A DNA stretch of 45,786 nucleotides from Halioglobus sp. (GTDB taxonomy: Bacteria; Pseudomonadota; Gammaproteobacteria; Pseudomonadales; Halieaceae), in the NCBI GenBank assembly GCA_020443325.1, contig JAGRIK010000173.1:1-45786 (forward strand), in the 5' to 3' direction. A program made the position numbers and the translations under genes. Shown piece by piece: positions 44,968-45,786 of this stretch; the stretch's first letter is position 1; each line of letters begins with the position of its first letter. A model generated the notes under the pieces. The model was not told the DNA's origin and did no database searches. It worked only from the letters and a program-made list of their open reading frames with translations.

Positions 44968-45612
44968 ATGCAAAAGCGTCGCCTCTCCCTGCTCGACAAA
45001 CTGATTTCTGAAGCGGATTCGGTGATGAAAACCATCACCAACCGCGGCCACCACGCCCGCCGGCCCTCACCGGCGCAAGACCATACGGACACCGAACTCT
45101 CGGAGGCGGAACGCAAACACGTCGCGGGCCTGATGCGCGTCAACCACACGGGCGAAGTCTGTGCCCAGGCGCTCTACCAGGGCCAGGCACTGACGGCAAA
45201 ACTGCCCACTGTGCGCAAGGAGATGTCCGAGGCGGCCCAGGAAGAGATTGACCACCTGGTATGGTGCGAGCAACGCCTGCGCGAACTGGGCAGCCACACG
45301 AGCTACCTGAATCCGGCCTGGTACGGGATGTCATTCGTACTGGGCGCAATCGCCGGGGCGATCAGTGACAGGGTGAGCCTCGGGTTTGTGGCAGCAACCG
45401 AGGAACAGGTCTGCAGCCACCTGCACGACCACCTGAGGCAACTCCCGGACGAGGATCGCAAGTCCCAGCTGATCCTTCAGCAAATGCTGGTGGACGAACA
45501 GCGCCACGGTGCAAAAGCACTGGAAGCAGGCGGCACTGACTTTCCGCTGCGCGCGAAAGAAGCGATGACATCCGTCTCCAGGTTCATGACGCGCACCAGC
45601 TACAAAATCTAG
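44968..45612 (+). CDS. coq7: 2-Nonaprenyl-3-methyl-6-methoxy-1,4-benzoquinol hydroxylase (Coq7)
   Basis: Coq7 is a di-iron oxygenase that adds the last hydroxyl group in ubiquinone synthesis. The 214-residue product shows the iron-binding set: E in [17 protein letters not shown], ExxH in [11 protein letters not shown] and H in [13 protein letters not shown], and E and H in [16 protein letters not shown]. It replaces UbiF in many gammaproteobacteria. The stop TAG at 45610-45612 is directly followed by family 2 element copy C. Confidence 0.95.
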   Translation: MQKRRLSLLDKLISEADSVMKTITNRGHHARRPSPAQDHTDTELSEAERKHVAGLMRVNHTGEVCAQALYQGQALTAKLPTVRKEMSEAAQEEIDHLVWCEQRLRELGSHTSYLNPAWYGMSFVLGAIAGAISDRVSLGFVAATEEQVCSHLHDHLRQLPDEDRKSQLILQQMLVDEQRHGAKALEAGGTDFPLRAKEAMTSVSRFMTRTSYKI

Positions 45613-45786
45613 CAGCGTGTTGAAAACCTTGATCTGGCATCTCGGCTTGTTTTCGCCTTGAATAGCGACGAGATGAATTTTCTCTTAGCGCTGTCGAGGG
45701 GATGGTCGTTGGCGACGGGCTCGCACCCCAGTAGGCGTTTCAGTCGCTCCACGTGATTCGCTTGGTGAAACGCCTACTGGGGTACG
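45613..45786 (+). repeat. Family 2 structured element, copy C (cut by window edge)
   Basis: This copy begins directly after the coq7 stop codon and continues to the window end. It matches copy A throughout: GTGTTGAAAACC resembles the copy A start, the CATCTCG hairpin is at 45638-45644 and 45669-45675, and the GGCGACGGGCTCGCACCCC segment is shared. The main stem 45726-45742 with 45766-45782 is a perfect 17 bp with AGTAGG/CCTACT. The loop is the conserved 23 bases. The 3-prime part seen in copies A and B lies beyond the window. Confidence 0.85.

Overview
The window looks like a chromosomal segment of a GC-rich marine gammaproteobacterium, most likely from the Halieaceae/Cellvibrionales neighbourhood. 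Support comes from the dusB-fis pair, accBC with prmA, purH-purD, coq7, a DUF6776 gene after argC, a PBP1B gene followed by an LpoP-type lipoprotein, and DUF2333 genes. The assignment rests on gene content and sequence character, not on a database search. No phage, transposase, CRISPR, rRNA or tRNA was seen. || Layout: (1) 1-5.7 kb: end of a DUF6776 gene, argC, a ClC chloride channel, hemJ, an unknown secreted protein and a sulfotransferase. (2) 5.7-9.9 kb: a large secreted beta-propeller/di-haem/calcium-repeat protein and an Lgt-like membrane protein. (3) 10.2-15.0 kb: a tight four-gene cluster (glycerate kinase, glucosyl-3-phosphoglycerate phosphatase, its synthase and a GH13 phosphorylase) that can make, break down and recycle the compatible solute glucosylglycerate. 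(4) 15.2-19.4 kb: hemL, hemB, an unknown secreted protein and a diguanylate cyclase. (5) 20-29.2 kb: a NUDIX hydrolase, a ModF-like double ATPase, and a minus-strand run mrcB, lpoP, lipoprotein efflux adaptor, RND pump. (6) 29.4-36.7 kb: a PfkB kinase, DNA polymerase II, a pentapeptide protein, DUF2333, a PCu(A)C copper chaperone and dsbD. (7) 36.9-45.6 kb: housekeeping run aroQ, accB, accC, prmA, dusB, fis, purH, purD, coq7. || The most unusual content is in the gaps between genes. Two families of long hairpin elements recur. Family 1 has three copies (10041-10154, 40262-40375, 43480-43590). Each has a 28-31 bp almost perfect stem whose sequence differs completely between copies. The stem encloses a conserved 51-58 nt core that folds into two small hairpins, each presenting a CA(N)GGA(Y)G-type loop, the pattern bound by CsrA/RsmA proteins. 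Family 2 has copies at 19391-19615, 19811-19991 (minus strand) and 45613 to the window end, plus a related hairpin at 19650-19773. Each full copy begins directly after the TAG stop codon of a gene on the same strand and carries a conserved hairpin loop with covarying arms. These are the best candidates here for an undescribed system of structured RNA or palindromic DNA.
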